This document shows, piece by piece, positions 37,206 through 50,800 of a DNA stretch of 64,000 nucleotides. This stretch comes from Biomphalaria glabrata (Eukaryota > Mollusca > Gastropoda > Planorbidae). The translations under genes and the position numbers were made by a program. Each line of letters begins with the position of its first letter. The first letter of the stretch is position 1. A model generated the notes under the pieces. The model was given only the letters and a program-made list of their open reading frames with translations. It was not told where the DNA came from and did no database searches. Where the stretch lies: the NCBI RefSeq assembly GCF_947242115.1, contig NC_074716.1, positions 15,850,865 through 15,914,864 of the forward strand, in the 5' to 3' direction.

Positions 37206-37775
37206 ATTATGTAGTAATATTTGGGCTAAAATTTGGGTGTTCAATTGACCTCCTTTATTTTCATGATTGACCATGGGTATCATGAGAATTGAGATCCTGG
37301 TCAACATGGGGCGTGAATGGTAGTAAATGAATGTGACCTATGTAAGTGAATTTGAGTTAGTTGGAAAGAGGGCTATGAGTGAGTGACTTGATTTTATCGA
37401 GAGAATAGTTTTTCTTTAAGTTATTGTAGTGAAGTTTTTTGTTGGTTTTGTTTTTTTTCTGAGATAGGAAACTGAGTAGTGCGGTGTAGGACTATCTAAT
37501 GAACATTATTGAATTTCATGTACATATATTCAGTAGTTTAATAAATTATTTAAATATCTGATTGAGTTGAGTCTTCTTGATGAGTGCTAGATAGAGGTTC
37601 CTGTCTTCCTGTCATCAAAAGACTGAACTGAGGCTTGGAGTTGCTTGTCAGCAATCCAACCACTAGACAATGACCTACACAACCACCCACAGCGACCTCT
37701 ATATACAGGCGGTTTGTGACAACGGCACCCATAGTATCTAATTAATGCCTACCTTTAATATATTATATATACTAT

Positions 37776-37905
37776 ATGGCTTCCAAACGGCGGTCCTGGA
37801 TTCAAATCTCGATGAAAACTGGGATTTTTAATTTAAAGACCTTTATGGCGACTCTCGGTCCACCCTCATGCTCTGATGGGTACCTGACGTAAGTGTGTAT
37901 ACATA
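37776..37905 (+). mobile_element. SINE family 1, 5' fragment
   Basis: A tRNA-like head with TGGATTCAAATCTCGATGAA (B box) and the first part of the body (GTCCACCCTCATGCTCTGAT, GGGTACCTGACGTAAGTG). The 3' part is missing. Confidence 0.65.
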
Positions 37906-38394
37906 ATTAATCTTTATTACATTCTGACCCTTCATTATTTCGGAAGACGTTTATTGTATCCTAGAATAGGTTCTTTCTGGAGTTAGTGGGAAAATTGTAG
38001 ACTCCCCACCCAACGTGGTTCGGGGCGGAGCCCCGCCGCCAAACACTATTTCCGGTATTGAAAGCCAACAAAATGCATATTCTGAGGTCCTCTATGAAAG
38101 TGTGGCGCCAAGTTATACAATGATTTTCCTGTTTGCGCTTTCCTCGTAATGGCCTCTATGTCATCGCAACTCTTAATATGCGTAATTCATTTTGTCAGAG
38201 AACATGTCCCGAAACCTCATGCAACGCTTTGTCACAACCTTACTAAGGGGTCGACTCCCAGTTTGGCATAGGATTTTCTTGATTGAGACCAGATCTCTAT
38301 AACTGACTCCTAAAATCCGTCTTAGACATCTTTGTTGAGCCACATTTAGTCTTTTTCAATTCACTGCACTTTATTAATGAAGCCCAGCCACTGG

Positions 38395-39200
38395 TAGAAA
38401 TTTGTAACTTCTCTTGGCCACGCTCTTGGAATTAGGTGACTGTAGTTTGCTTTAGATTTTATATCGAAAAGGGAAGTTTTATCGTCAAAATTATCTGGGG
38501 GGGGGGTTAAACTAAAAAATCTTTGGAGTTTTTTTTTTTATAAATTCAAACCCCCTTTAGCTACGCTCATAGAATTTGATGAATTTAGTTTGCTTTAGAA
38601 TAATATTGAAGAGAGAGGTTTTCAACCTCATAACTCTCTGTAGGGGGATTTAAAGCTCAAAACCATCTGGAGGGGTTTAAATTTAAAAAAAAAAATTTGG
38701 AGGAGGGGGGTTTAAACTCAAAACCCCCTTTGGCTACGCTCATAGAATTTTGAGTGTGTAATTTGCTTTTTTTTATATTGAAGAGGTGGATTTTAGCTAC
38801 AAACCCCGCCGGAGGGAGGTTTAAACTCAAAACACTCTTTGGTTACGCTCATAATTTTTAGTGTGTAATTTGTTGTTTTTTTCATATTGAAGAGTGGTTT
38901 TTAGCTACAAACCCCGCCGGAGGGGGTTTTATTAAACACAAAACCCCTCTTGGCTACGATCATAGAATCTGGTGACTGATGTATGGATAGTCTTATATTG
39001 AAGAGGGGTTTATCGTAAATTTCGGAGGGGGTTTTAAAATCAGAACCCTCCTTAGCTATGCTCTTGGAATTTGAGAATTGTCGTTTACAATATTTGTTTT
39101 GTTTTGTAGAAGAGGGGGGATTTAACTGTAAAAATAATCCCCTGGTAGGAGGTTTTAAACTCAAACCCCCCCTGGCTAAGTGATGGTTTAGTATTAAAAT
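38395..39200. repeat. Satellite-like array, roughly 110-bp units
   Basis: About seven diverged units share AACCCCCTTTGGCTACGCTC and ATAGAATTTG, plus a block ACAAACCCCGCCGGAGGGGG. The common point recurs near 38400, 38553, 38723, 38832, 38942, 39044 and 39163, so spacing is mostly 102-119 bp with two longer units. The G/C-rich blocks make this the most GC-skewed tract in the window. Confidence 0.75.
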
Positions 39201-39289
39201 CTCTCCTAAAATAAACAAAATCAAAGCAAAAAATCAAATCACTGAATTCTAACCCCCTGCGGGTGTGGGTGTGTGTGGCCATGGCTACG

Positions 39290-39294
39290 TCCAT

Positions 39295-39332
<38 letters not shown>

Positions 39333-39339
39333 TATAGGG

Positions 39340-39379
<40 letters not shown>

Positions 39380-39403
39380 TATATATAGGCTATATATATA
39401 TAT
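39290..39403. repeat. (TA)n microsatellite
   Basis: Roughly 110 bp of almost pure TA, interrupted by GGGCC near 39336 and GGC near 39387. It abuts the LINE tail that starts at 39405. Confidence 0.9.
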
Positions 39404-39404
39404 T

Positions 39405-39540
39405 TTGCTATTAGAGCATGGAATGGGTTGCCTGAGCTAACCATGAAAACCAGTGACTTGGCAGAATGTAAGTCATTGGTTAATATGCATGACGCGAAGG
39501 ACGTAATCATCTTTTTTGAAGTAACGTCTGTATTATATAT
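39405..39540 (+). mobile_element. 5'-truncated LINE, 3' end (copy D)
   Basis: Same family as the 10547 copy but on the plus strand: GAATGGGTTGCCTGAGCTAA, TTAATATGCATGACGCGAAG, ending TAACGTCTGTATTATATATA. It is the shortest copy. Its TA-rich tail merges into the next element. Confidence 0.75.
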
Positions 39541-39541
39541 A

Positions 39542-40709
39542 TATAGGGGAAGGTGGGGCTAGTTGTCACAGTTTTCAGATTTTGATGTTTTAAACATATT
39601 TAGAATTCATTGATTCTCACCAAACTTAACATGCTGTAACTTAAACATTCAGACAACAATTAGAGTAAATGAAATAAACTTTATCTCTTTATTTATCAAA
39701 GTTATACAACAAAAAAGTGGCTGGGTTGAGGTTGTGACAATTTGCCCCACACCGGGGTAAGTTGACACAGGCATGGGGTAAAATGTCACACATTTAAAAA
39801 ATCACCATATCTTGCTATGTCTAAAAGAAATAGCATATTAAGTCAAGACTTTGTTCTTGTAGTAGTTTCCTTGACTGGCTGTCGTGAAAGAATGATATAT
39901 ATGTGAAGGTTCTGAAAAGTTTTGGACCTAACAAGAAAAGCTGTAGGTTTTTCTTCAAAATAATGTTTATTTTTTTCTATATAATATTTGTAAACTATCT
40001 GTTCACTTCTTCCAGCAATGCACCCACTTCCAACATATCTAAATAGTAGGACTAGGTAACTTCTTTCCTAAAATAAATGTTGCGCTAGGAGAACATCTTT
40101 TCTGTATGTTGATGCTGGCATAACCTTTGTAAACAGCATTATTTAAAGAGAAAGTCGCTTAATACTATTTAGGTATCTATTAGGTATCACCATAAAAAGG
40201 AATCAATAAAACAAATAATTATTAATAAACAAATGTTAATATTAAAATTTGTTTTCAAAATGCTTAATCTTCATTGGGGCAAGTTGTCACAACTGTGACA
40301 AATTACCCCAACCTGTGTGACAACTTGCCCCACAACAATTTTCAGAACATTTATTTTAATAACATTTTATTGGGTCGAGCTTTTTGAAAAAAACTACTTT
40401 CAATGTGTAACTAATACACAGAGATATGAAACAGTGTAATGTTAGACAATCATCTCAAAATTATAAGTGTTTTTCAACAAAATTAGGCCTACACAAAAAT
40501 AAAATTCCACTTTCCGAACAGTCAAAAACAATGAATCGTGATAATTTTAAAATGCGAAAAGGTATCGACTTCATTTTATAACTATTTGTAAATGTTTCCG
40601 TAAACATCTCAGCTGTAGTTTCACATTTTTGATAGCACATCACATTATATCGATATAGTGTTTGTGACAACTTACCCTTGTGACATTTCACCCCACCTTC
40701 CCCTATATA
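39542..40709. mobile_element. 1.2-kb MITE-like DNA transposon
   Basis: Terminal inverted repeats TATATAGGGGAAGGTGGGG (left) and their reverse complement (right, ending near 40709). Inside, the word GGGGCAAGTTGTCACA and variants recur in both orientations near both ends (39550, 39750, 40280, 40310, 40670), a subterminal-repeat pattern. No transposase is recognised. The TA-rich flanks hide the target duplication. Superfamily not assigned. Confidence 0.8.
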
Positions 40710-40925
40710 CAGAGAGAGAGAGAGAGAGAGAGATTTATTTTACAACTTTTTAAACATAATGATCATCTATGAAATAACAAAACAGTGATCAAAATACATG
40801 TTTGAAAAAGGAAAATCTGATAGTAAAGAAAATAAAGTTTATATCTAACTATCAAGAACAAAACAACAACTAACAAACAAAATTGAAACATTTTCTCTCT
40901 CTCTCTCTCTCACACACACACCGGC
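40710..40925. repeat. GA, CT and CA microsatellites
   Basis: A GA run at 40712-40733 and a CT run passing into CA at 40894-40921, with AT-rich sequence between. Confidence 0.9.
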
Positions 40926-41559
40926 ACCTTCGATATGGCCTGGGGTCACGGAGGTTAAACTCACACACATTTACTTACACGTATACTTAAAGAAATGTTT
41001 GGTTGTGACACTGCCATTTGGATGAACAAGATTGTTATAGTATACGACTACAGATCTGTGAAAATTTCTTTTGAAATAAAAAGTTTTATGCTACAGTATT
41101 AGCAGAATGGACAAAACAGACTGGCCCTCAACTGTCACTCACTCAACTGTCACTCATTAAGAGGGATTTTTGTCACTAATTACAAAAAGCGGTCTGAAAA
41201 AGAAGATACGTAGCCCATATATAGTAGTAGTTTTACAGTCTATGATTTAGTGGTAAGTTTTCTCAATTAAATTTTAGGCCTTTTGTTGTCCTCCTTTGCA
41301 ATACTTTGTTCTCTTTTTCTCTCATCCTTTGGGAGTGCCGGTGTCTGGTAACTTGAATCTTTTTGCAAAGACGTCGTTGATCTCTTCAAATGGAACCAGA
41401 TCATAGATTTGTATTAATCAGATCTATGACTACTATGAGGACTGCACCTATATATATAAATTTGTACTGTTGCACCATTTAAAGAAATAGTCACCACGCG
41501 TAACTTCCTGTTTTTTTTTCAGAAAACTGAACTTTCTTTACCAGAGAACTGTTTCTGTT

Positions 41560-41800
41560 TCGAAGAATCTAGATCTAGATCATAGAACTGATGTGTGTAA
41601 TATTTTAAGACATATTTTTTGACAACACTAAGTTGAACAACACATCAAGTATGCCTGGTCCAAAAAAAGCTCCTAGGTCAAAGGGAAATGTTAAGGTATT
41701 TTTTTTTTTTAACATCTATTAGAATGATCTAGATTCTAGATCTATCATCTATGATCTAAAAATTAAAAACAAATCTAGATTTAGATCTAGATCTATAGTA
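41560..41800. repeat. AGATCT/TCTAGA-rich island III
   Basis: Short cluster around the LTN1 first coding exon and the start of intron 1: AATCTAGATCTAGATCATAG, GATCTAGATTCTAGATCT and TTAGATCTAGATCTATAG. Confidence 0.55.
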
Positions 41801-44800
41801 AAGTGCGAAGTTCGAGCGCATTAAGCCCGCTGGCAGCAATTTTCAAGTTTGGATTTTTATAGCACCGTAACGGTCTAACCTATGAAAAAACTGATGGTAT
41901 CTCTGAATTCCTCGTCCTTTTTTCTTTAAAAATAGATTGGATTTAATGTATCACTAGGCTTAGTTAAAATTAAATACGAAGTCAAAGAGGTGTAGGGTAA
42001 GTATCGCCAAGCGTACTTTTCCTCGAGCGGATTTTTCCCCAGTTAGTAAGCTCGATCGGGTTGGTGGAAGGTTCGAGCAGATCAAAGTAAATATATCTAA
42101 AAACATGTTTTAATATTTAATTTTTACTATAAAGTCATTTTCTTTTTACTCCAGCGCAAGAACACTATCCATTGCACCATTTGCGACCCTCCACAACTTC
42201 AAATAGTCTCTTTGAGCTGATGAACCATCAGACTTAAAAATAGCCTTAATCCCATTACCCATTTCCTTCACTACCGGGTAGTAAAATAGAATAATTCCAC
42301 ACCTCCTGAGTTTGACCTCACCATGAACTTAGCCTTTACAAGGAAAAGGAAATAGTATGTGTCGGAAGTACTGAAAAAAGGTGCATGCGCAGTAGCAATA
42401 TAGTAGTAATTTGGTAAACATTCCAATAAAAAAGTTATAGCAATAAAAAGTGAACTGTTCGAACCTCTTGTCAAATCGGGACTGCTCGAACTTCGCACTT
42501 TACTCTAGCTGCCTATTTTAAGTTTAAATAATAAATAGCAAACACTAGCAATGATAATAATAATTAATATATATAATAATATACATATATATATAATGTA
42601 TTTTGATGTTTTTCAGCCTTCTAGCAGTAGTCAGGCTGCTCAGCTTCTGGATGCATCTGGCTTCACAAATACTGGTTTCATTGGATTTTCAAAGGAACCT
42701 GTTTTTGTGCCTGCTAGTGAAATATTTGATGACGCTGAAGCTGCACTAGATGGAGATATTAGACTTGTTTTGAGAAAGTTTTCTAAAAGAGATACTGTGA
42801 CAAAAATAAAGGTTAAATTTTATGTACATGCTTTAGACATTTTTATCATTTAATTTTTTATTACATTAAAATTCTTAAAAGAGGCCCTTAACTTCCTTAA
42901 GTTCAGTAAATTGACTTTTTTTTTTTTAGTGTCCTATTAAAGGGGAAAAGGTACAATTATTTTATGTGGTCTGTCACTATTTCCTTATGTCTGACACATT
43001 TAGATCTCAAAAACCAAAAATGCTAAATAGCAATATTGAATATCTTATCTTCTTATCTTATATAATACAGACGTTACTTCAAAAAAGAAGATGATTACGT
43101 CCTACGCGTCATGCATTTAGTCATGCATATTAGCCAATGACTTAAATTCTGCCAAGTCACTGGTTTTCCTGGCTAGCTCAGGCAACCCATTCCATGCTCT
43201 AATAGCACTAGGGAATATCTGATAGCTCCCTATGTTATCTTGTGATAGAATCATTGAAGGTGCATAAAGGATTTAAATGTTCATTTATAAGCAGGTAATT
43301 CAGTTTACTTTCATATCTTCAGAATTACTATTTGTGTTGCAGGCATTGCAAGAATTCATGTCACTGTGTTCAAGTAAAGATGTTGAGCTTATCAAAGCTG
43401 TTGTACCATTTTGGCCAAGAATCTACAATAAATTGGCAATTGTAAGTGTAGAGAATGAAATAATTCCAACTTTCTATTGATACTTACCTCCTTTATTTAT
43501 GTTTATTGCTTAAAATTCTTTTCAAATGCCATTTCATCACATGCTTGAATTGTGTCAGTTTAGCATGAATAACTAGATAAACATAGACATGCCTAGAGAG
43601 TAACAAAAAAAAATCATTTCTTGTATTTTGCGTGTGGACTTTATTGAGCTTTAGATATACATTTTAATGTATTTTTGTGTGTGATCATGTTTAATTCATT
43701 TTATAATAAGTGTATTCTTAGTATGTAAGATTATCTTATAAGATATTGTTTTTACATTTAAAGGATGTGGATCACAAGGTAAGGGAGCTAACACAGAGAG
43801 CTTTGCTTGTACTTGCTGAAAAAACAGGAAAATGCATAGCCCCTCAACTAAAAAGCATTATGGGAATTTGGTTAGTTAGCATGTGTGATACCTACCCTAC
43901 AGTGGCATCTGCTGCCAATAATGCATTCACCAGCACCTTCAATACACAGAAACAAGCTGAGGCCTTGATATTCTGCAGAGCTGAGGCCCTGGAGGTATAT
44001 AGATGATGACATTTTTACTTTTATTTTGTTATTAATTTTGTGATGAATACGTTTAAAAACATATTTTTATTGATACATAACTTATGCTCTTCATAATATA
44101 CTAATTAATGAGATTCTTTTTCTTTTTTGTTTTCTCTAGTGTCTAATGAATAACATTTTGAAAGCAACACCTCAAACACTCAGTGATACACAGTAAGTGG
44201 GAAGAGTCTTCTAGAACTGTTGCTTTTAATAAACAATTTAGAAAAAAATATTTTCATTTTACCAGTTATTTAGTTCTCATCCAAGTTTGTGACAACCATG
44301 GATCTATTAAAGTTGATTGCACCAGTTGCAACAGTTAACTCATTATCATAGCCATCACATGTTCAAGCTTAAAAGATAAGTTTCTAAGGGAAGCTATTTC
44401 TATGTAACTTTTTCACCACAATCATGACAAAATAAACATGATCACAGAACTATTTCAATATCATAGCAAGTGACATAATAAACCTGTTAATAATAATGCT
44501 GTTGTATAGAGATAGTCTAGTAATATTTTACAGACTTTAAAATTAAATTTAAAACAAAAATATTTCAGATTTTCATTGTAGTTCTTTCTAAACAACAGTT
44601 TTTTTCTTGCTTGTCCATCCTAGTATGTTTTTCTAATTACATCATAAACATTGTACTTTCATTGTTCTTTATGAATTCATTCAAGGACAACCAGTGAAGA
44701 AGATATGCAGTCCAAGTTTGAAAGGGTTGTCAGCTCCAGTCTGCTTGCGTTGAGGAAACTAATCATGTCACTTCCTCCTGACACAGTGGCATTAAGTTTA

Positions 44801-47800
44801 AATGAACAGTTGACAACTTTACTAGCTAGTCCAGCATTCTGGAAACACACAAAATCTTCAGTGTCGCTGGTAAATTTATACAAAAAACTTATAAACAACT
44901 GAAAGACTGTTGGATTGTCATTTACACGTTATTACACGCTGATGAAGTTCACTGGATAAAAATTTCTATGTCCAGAATCATGATTTAGCTGCAGTCTAAA
45001 ATGTAATCCAAGGCTCTGACTAGATCCAGCGAAGAAAGAAATAACATGTAAATGACAATCTAACAGTTCAGCCCAAAGATGATTAAGGCCTACAATGTTC
45101 CGCTAGGGTGACCCACTCTTAGCCTTGTCATCATGTCACCAATATGTTGAAATGGTGTTTTGTTGAAAATGTAGATCCAGATATTTTATGTAAATTACTT
45201 GAAATCTTATTAACTGGAGTTCGATTCGTACCACACAACGCATATTAAAGTCTATGAATAACTTGATAAGATTTTATAAACTTGAGAAATATTATTTAAT
45301 ACACAATAATAGGGCACCGTCCTAATGTCACAGTTTAAAAGAGTGAGTTTATAACTAACTGTCATATTCCCATAATTCCTTATTTTGTTAATATCCCATC
45401 ATTCCCTAGTTCCGTCTAAAATAGTCTGTTTATAGTCTCGTCACTCAAATGAAATTCCCTATCACCTTACCCTTATTCTAAACCTATAACACTGCATAAG
45501 AAGTTCAGATTTGTGCATTGTAAATATCTGAGTGAGCAATATTATATTTTTATTTAAACTTATTTGGGTAAATTTTGCTTAAGTTAAAAATCTTTAAGAA
45601 TAAAATATTAGATGCAGTAATGATTATTTTTTATGATTTATAATGTTATCATTTTGTTTAATTTCATTGTGTAGACCTTGTTTTTAATGATTTAACTGTA
45701 TGGAATTTAGCTCTTGTAAAGGAGAGTAATCCTTGAAGGATTACGGGCACGACATGGCCTAAATTGTGCCGATGTGCCACAAACTCAAAACTCAAACTCT
45801 CACTAAATGACACCATTTAGCACATTTTTTTTTTTAAAGTTTTATTTTTTTAAGAATAACAAAAATTTAAAAGACTCTTTTGTGTGTGTGTTTCCAGATT
45901 AAAAGTGCAACTCTAAGCTTATTGTCTGCTGTCTGCCAGAGATGTTGCAGTGTTTCAGCCAGTGCTATCAGCAAAATAGCACCTTTTGTGGTATCTAATT
46001 TAGACTCCACTGAGCCGATTATGTTAACATATACATGGGAAGCAACATTATCTATGATTAATGCTCATGAGGTCAGAACCTTTTTTTTTTCAACTGTAAA
46101 TGAAAAAAAATATGAAAGCAGATCAAAAAGAGTTAACTTATTTTAGGGATTAGCAGTTTACAGTGTGAAGTGTAGCTATTGCAATGACCAGCTACCTTGA
46201 TTTTTCTCCAATGATATCTTGTATTTCTTATATGTTATGTGGTTGGACTAAAAAAAAAAAGCCCTCAAAATTAAAAAACAAAATTTTAAAAAATCTGGAT
46301 TTGAATTGACCTAACTGCTGTACTTCTCAATAATCGTAACATACCCAAAAAAAAAACAGTGATCATTGGTATTTAATACTTTGTTTAATTAGCAATGTTG
46401 CTGATGTAATATATATATATAGGCTAAGTTTGAATTTGCTTTATGCTCTATTAGTATATTTATTGTCAAGTTAGAAAAAAAAACTATTATTTATTTATGA
46501 CCCATTTAAAAGAAATATTAATTTATTGTTCTTTTTTTTTTTTTTTTTTTAACTTAAGGATTGCTGGACCTATATAAACTGGCAGAAAGCTGTTTGGCCA
46601 AAGATCAAACACATTCTTGAAACTGGATGTTGTGGTCATGCAGGAATAGTCTCCCCTTGTTTACTACCTCTCCTCAGCAAAATACCTAATCCAAATTACA
46701 GACAGTTTTTTGATTCATTTCGAACTGGGTAAGGCAGAAAATTATATTTATATAGTAGTCAAAACAAAATACCTAATCACAATTACAGACAGTATTTTGA
46801 TTCATTTCAAACTGGGTAAGGCATAAGACATTGTATTTATATAGTAGTCAAAACATATATTAAACTTTTGAAATTTACCAGATGAAAAACATTCTTTACA
46901 CAAATTAGAAAATTGTAACATGATTCTATTATATTATTAATTAATAAAAATCAAAAACCTATTACATCAGTATTTAGAATTTGTTAGTAAATATAATACT
47001 ACATGTTTATTTCTTATTGAAGTTTGTGTGAAACTAAAACAGTACAGAGTCCATCAGACATCAATGTTCTTGTGAGAGGCTTTACAGAATGTATCCACTA
47101 CAGTGTTAAACATAGTTTTGAAGTGGTTAATGACTCATCCACTATTGAAGACTTAGTGTTACATCAGGTTTGTCACTTTTTGAACAAATATAAAGCTTTA
47201 AGAATGTAGAGAAAATTGATCTATAGTTCTATATCTTTTGAAGTTAACAGGTTTTATCTACTCATGTTTCAGTTTCTCCTAGTTGTCGAAGCATCACTGT
47301 TGGAACAACATGTTGTTCTCTCTAAAACAGACATTTTTATTAGTCTTGCATCTTTGTTGGAGTTAGTTGAAAATATCTCGCCCAAGACAGCATCTCAATT
47401 CTGGATAGAGTTAGCAGCTTTTGTATCTGAGAGATTTGATCTAGAATACTTGGCAGCAGTAGAGAAAAAACTAGATTTTGCTAGCAGTCCACAGACTCCT
47501 CACATTTTTTACAGTGTTGTATTGTTGATGCAGGGCCTAGTGTTCAGAGAGGCTGCCTCTGGTGTGAAGGAAAGAGTTAGATTCACCCAAGAAGAGACAA
47601 GAAAAACAACTTTGAAAAAATCAAACCTGACAAAAACTAAGTGTAAGCTGTGTCCATCTATGGAATCTTTCATAAAAGATGTTTTTATCCAAGTTTTCAC
47701 TCTAGCAGCAGCCAGTCAGAAAGCATTTCAGCTGTACATGAACTTGTTGAAAGATTTGTCTTCCATTCACATTCCCATCCTGGCTATGCAACAATTAAAT

Positions 47801-50800
47801 AAAAGTGTTACTTTGGATCCAGCCCAGCACTTCCCTGAACAATCTGTTGAACATTCAACTCAGACATTGTTTCCCAGTGATGATGAATATCTCAACTTTG
47901 TATTTCAAAAACTTGTTAAAACATTACTACTAGTTTCTAAAGGAGACTTTCCAGATTCCAAGGTTGAAACCAAGTTCACAGAGAATTTGATACTGACTAT
48001 TTTATACACTCTCTGCTATGTTGAACATGGGGAAGGAACCAAAGTGCTCTTATTCATATTGGATGTGAGTATTTGTAAGTTAATAATATATAAATGATTT
48101 GATCTGATTTTTATAGCAGCCATTAAATTGTAATGAAATTATAATGACATTCATATTTAAACTTTTTTTTTCTTCTGTTGTGTTAGAATCTAGGGGATGT
48201 TGGTATGAAATGCCAGTTCATAGAGCATCTATTGGGATGTATAGAATCTATTCCATCATGCAAAAACTCTCTTAATAACTCTCAATTATTGGAACGTCTA
48301 AGATGTGTCACAAATGAAACTCTAAACAAAGCAGATGCCAACAATCACTTAAATATGTGTGCCTGGAAAATGTTATCTGCAGTTCTGGACTCTCTGGACC
48401 TTTGCACATGTAAGCTAATTTAATTCACTTACTCTTTGGACCTTTGCACATGTAAGCTAATTTAATTCAGTTACTCTCTGGAGCTTTGCACATGTAAACT
48501 AATTTAATTCAGTTACTCTCTGGAACTTTGCACAAGTAAACTAATTTAATTCAAGTTTTTTTATAGTTAAAAATTTAAGGTGAGAGATATTTAAGATGCC
48601 CCATTCAGAGTTCACTCATGTGTAATTGACTGGCTATTGACATTTAGCGGCTGGTGATTGTAGTTGTGAAGTCCCAACACAATGAGTTAATGAATCAACA
48701 AGTCTATCAAAGATTTGATGACACAGAGTTTTTAATCTAATTACAATATTTAATATACTTATCCCTGCAACCAAATAATTACTGAAAAAAACAACAACTG
48801 CATAATTTAGTAACTCATTAAGTCCAGGTCTACAATGAAAACACTGGCCTTTGGGCAGTTTCTCCATTCTAAAAAAAACCTCTCTAAAATCACAACAAAA
48901 ACATACAATCCCTTCCATCTTAAAAGTAATTTTCTCACAACTAACTTCATGACAAATACAATACAAAATGAATATAGTGGTTGTGTTGGTCTATCTTGTG
49001 AACTTGTATGTCTTACAGAAGAGAATTTTTACATTATCCACTTTGTAAACTTGTAGATATAAATCTCAAAGGAAACTATTACAATGACAATCATTGGTTA
49101 ATAAAAAGAAAGCACAACATATTTTTTATGGCTTAGAAAAAATTCCATTCCTGTTAATTGTATGAACCATCTTCTCATACTTCTGATAATGATAGCTTTT
49201 GCTTATTTATAGTCTCAAAATAAATTAGCATTTTAAACAAGTCTTGTTAACCTAAAACTTTGCATGTGATCATAAATATATTTTGTTAAATATGCAATTT
49301 GTTTCCCTACAGACGAGATTTTTACAAATTCTTCTATTGATATTGTAATGTCTGGAGTGTTGACAACTCAGAAGCAACTTCTTCAGAGCAATAACAGTTC
49401 TTCCAACGATGCAATGTTTTTCATCACTCATGTTGTCAAAAAATTACTTGCTAGAAAAGAGGTAAGCTATTTTGTATTTGATCTTAAGCTGATGCACGTG
49501 AACAATAAAAGTTAATATATCTATACTATGTATCATTATTCTAAGCCTTCTGTCTGTACAGGTATGGACACAAGTACACCTTGGAGAACTAGTTCTGAAT
49601 TTTATTTCATTGTTATTGACATTGGAAAATGAAGGTATGTTCAAAGAACAAAATCTTGTCAATGGTTAAAAATGTAATATTTTTTTCTTCTTTAATTGTT
49701 GTCTACTATTCCAAAGCAAGTTTTAGCAAACACTATTATTATCATTCATAGACTTTTTGTAGTTGCTTGTTTATAAAAATTTTTAAGAAATACAATGTAT
49801 TAGTTCAATGCAAATTAACATACTTAAGAAGTGAGAAAAAAAAAAAAGAAAAACTTACCTTTTAAACATTTTGCAATTGTATTGTATAGATATTTATTAA
49901 AGTAATGTTTTTCTGAAAGGTCTTGTTATCTATAAATAGTTATGTTTATTTCAGATCTAATTAGTGAGATCAAGATTGTTTGGTTACAAGGATTTAGTTT
50001 GGTCATAGAGAAAAAATCTGATGCAGAAATACAGGCGCATATCAGCTCAATGAGTGTACTTATTAAAGAAAAGCTGTTGACTAAACACAAAATATATTCA
50101 TGGTAGGATAATTATTTCAATCGTCTTAATTCTCATTGCTTGACTAACTTAACTAATTTTAAAAAAGTAGATATTAAATGTAATTACATTTATTCACTGA
50201 TATTTGATTGGGTGAGGATTTGAATGGTTTAAGGTTAAATGTTTGACTTTTCATTAGGAAAGGCTGATTCAATACAATCTTGTTATTTCACATATTTATT
50301 GTACAGTACCTAATTGTTTATGATTGCTGATTTAGTTTTGACATCTCCAACAGTTTGCCACTAATAAAGAGCATTATTAGCAGTTCTGTTCAGTTGGTAG
50401 CAACAGGTCAGACTAACTCTCAATCTTCATTAGATATAGAGTTGGATAAATCTGCACTGTCAAACATAATAGACGTTTTCTTAATTGAGGACAACAGTCA
50501 AGTGGAAACATTCAGAGAAGTAAGTAGTACTAAAGTCACCAATACTATAAAACATCTATTATTAGTGCTGTTAATTGTTTGAATCTCTTGAAAAATAGCT
50601 ACAAGGTATCCATAGTTAACTGTCAACTGTTTTTTGTTTTGATGTAAAGACACAATGCTAGTAGTAGTAAAAGAATTATCAAGAACTGAAATAGTTGGAT
50701 ATAGGACAGAAACCGATGATGCAACAGTTTTAGGTTAGGGACTTGAAGTGTTTGTAAATAAGCTCTAGAGGGTTTGTCACTAAGTCTAGGCAACATTTTG

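Larger units (their letters stand above)
35903..41650. other. TP53I3-LTN1 intergenic region
   Basis: 5.7 kb without a recognised host gene. From left to right it holds the TP53I3 3' region, AT-rich unassigned sequence to 36720, a possible LINE relic, a SINE fragment, the 110-bp satellite array, a TA microsatellite, a LINE tail, the 1.2-kb MITE, short microsatellites, then the LTN1 upstream region. A pyrimidine tract ending TTTTTTTTTCAG at 41521 may be a 5' UTR acceptor for LTN1. AGATCTAG words cluster at 41565-41580. Confidence 0.6.

Noticed and set aside
38395-39200. CRISPR-like array
   Set aside because: The genome is eukaryotic, the units are diverged along their whole length, and there is no repeat-spacer alternation.
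39085-39510. 141-codon minus-strand frame
   Set aside because: It is translated microsatellite (long YI repeats) and satellite sequence, with no protein-like composition.
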